DNA of 64,000 nucleotides from JAAFHB01 sp963677935 (lineage in GTDB: Bacteria > Bacteroidota > Bacteroidia > Bacteroidales > Prolixibacteraceae). This document shows positions 64,000 through 64,000 of the stretch, one piece after another. The notes under the pieces were generated by a model that had not been told where the DNA came from, did not search any database, and worked only from the letters and a program-made list of their open reading frames with translations. Positions within the stretch are counted from its first letter, which is position 1. The number at the start of each line of letters is the position of its first letter. A program made the position numbers and the translations under genes. The stretch covers positions 2,790,001 through 2,854,000 of the forward strand of contig CAXXEH010000003.1 in assembly GCA_963677935.2 (NCBI GenBank). The letters run 5' to 3'.

Positions 64000-64000
64000 G

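Noticed and set aside
1..64000. tRNA or rRNA genes, CRISPR arrays, complete insertion sequences, prophage genes
   Set aside because: None were seen by eye on either strand; only short repeats and one doubtful remnant were found.

Overview
The window looks like Bacteroidota DNA, most likely from a polysaccharide-degrading marine or sediment lineage. Nearly every product has a Sec, lipoprotein or twin-arginine export signal. Start sites are A-rich with weak Shine-Dalgarno sequences, base composition is moderately A+T-rich, and most products are glycan-active enzymes. This is inference from gene content; there is no rRNA or housekeeping gene to anchor the taxonomy.

All 35 recognisable genes (33 complete or near complete, plus one cut by each window edge) lie on the minus strand, so transcription runs from high to low coordinates. 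Spacing is mostly 2 to 190 bp, with a single 309 bp gap at 59092-59400. In transcription order the right-hand part (64000-44500) holds a C-terminal fragment, a canonical GH95 with a fibronectin-III tail, a GH28-like beta-helix protein, two five-bladed-propeller proteins (GH32/43-like), a GH20 lipoprotein, two giant parallel beta-helix paralogues, a divergent GH36 and a GH78. The middle (44400-26000) holds a BNR/sialidase-like propeller, a short beta-helix protein, an unassigned TIM-barrel-like protein, two near-duplicate propellers flanking a truncated GH-A gene and an alkaline-phosphatase-superfamily enzyme, two divergent GH95-like proteins, a Tat-exported Gfo/Idh/MocA oxidoreductase and a third giant beta-helix paralogue. 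The left part (26000-1) holds a GH2, a Tat-exported GH127, a DoxX-aldo/keto-reductase-like fusion, a GH36, an SGNH hydrolase, a GH31, a TolB/PD40 lipoprotein, two unassigned (alpha/alpha)6 proteins, a GH127-like protein, a GH29, a second short beta-helix protein and two tandem GH36 genes.

Together the enzymes could remove alpha-galactose (GH36 x4), L-fucose or L-galactose (GH29, GH95), L-rhamnose (GH78), L-arabinofuranose (GH127), beta-HexNAc (GH20), beta-galactosyl or glucuronyl residues (GH2), alpha-glucosyl or xylosyl residues (GH31) and galacturonic acid (GH28-like). SGNH and phosphatase-type enzymes would remove substituents. This fits a highly branched pectic, gum-like or microbial/algal polysaccharide. 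No SusC/SusD pair, sensor/regulator, sulfatase or type IX sorting domain is visible, so transport and control must lie outside or be absent.

The most unusual non-coding signal is a family of four related intercistronic elements (about 15.8, 17.1, 23.0 and 44.3 kb). Each has a conserved core just before a start codon, next to a variable stem. Two copies keep pairing through compensatory base changes, which suggests a structured RNA or DNA element. Other points of interest are several enzymes with altered catalytic residues, a GH-A gene cut off exactly after its putative acid/base Glu, a triplicated ~830-residue beta-helix family and an unassigned 870-residue protein.
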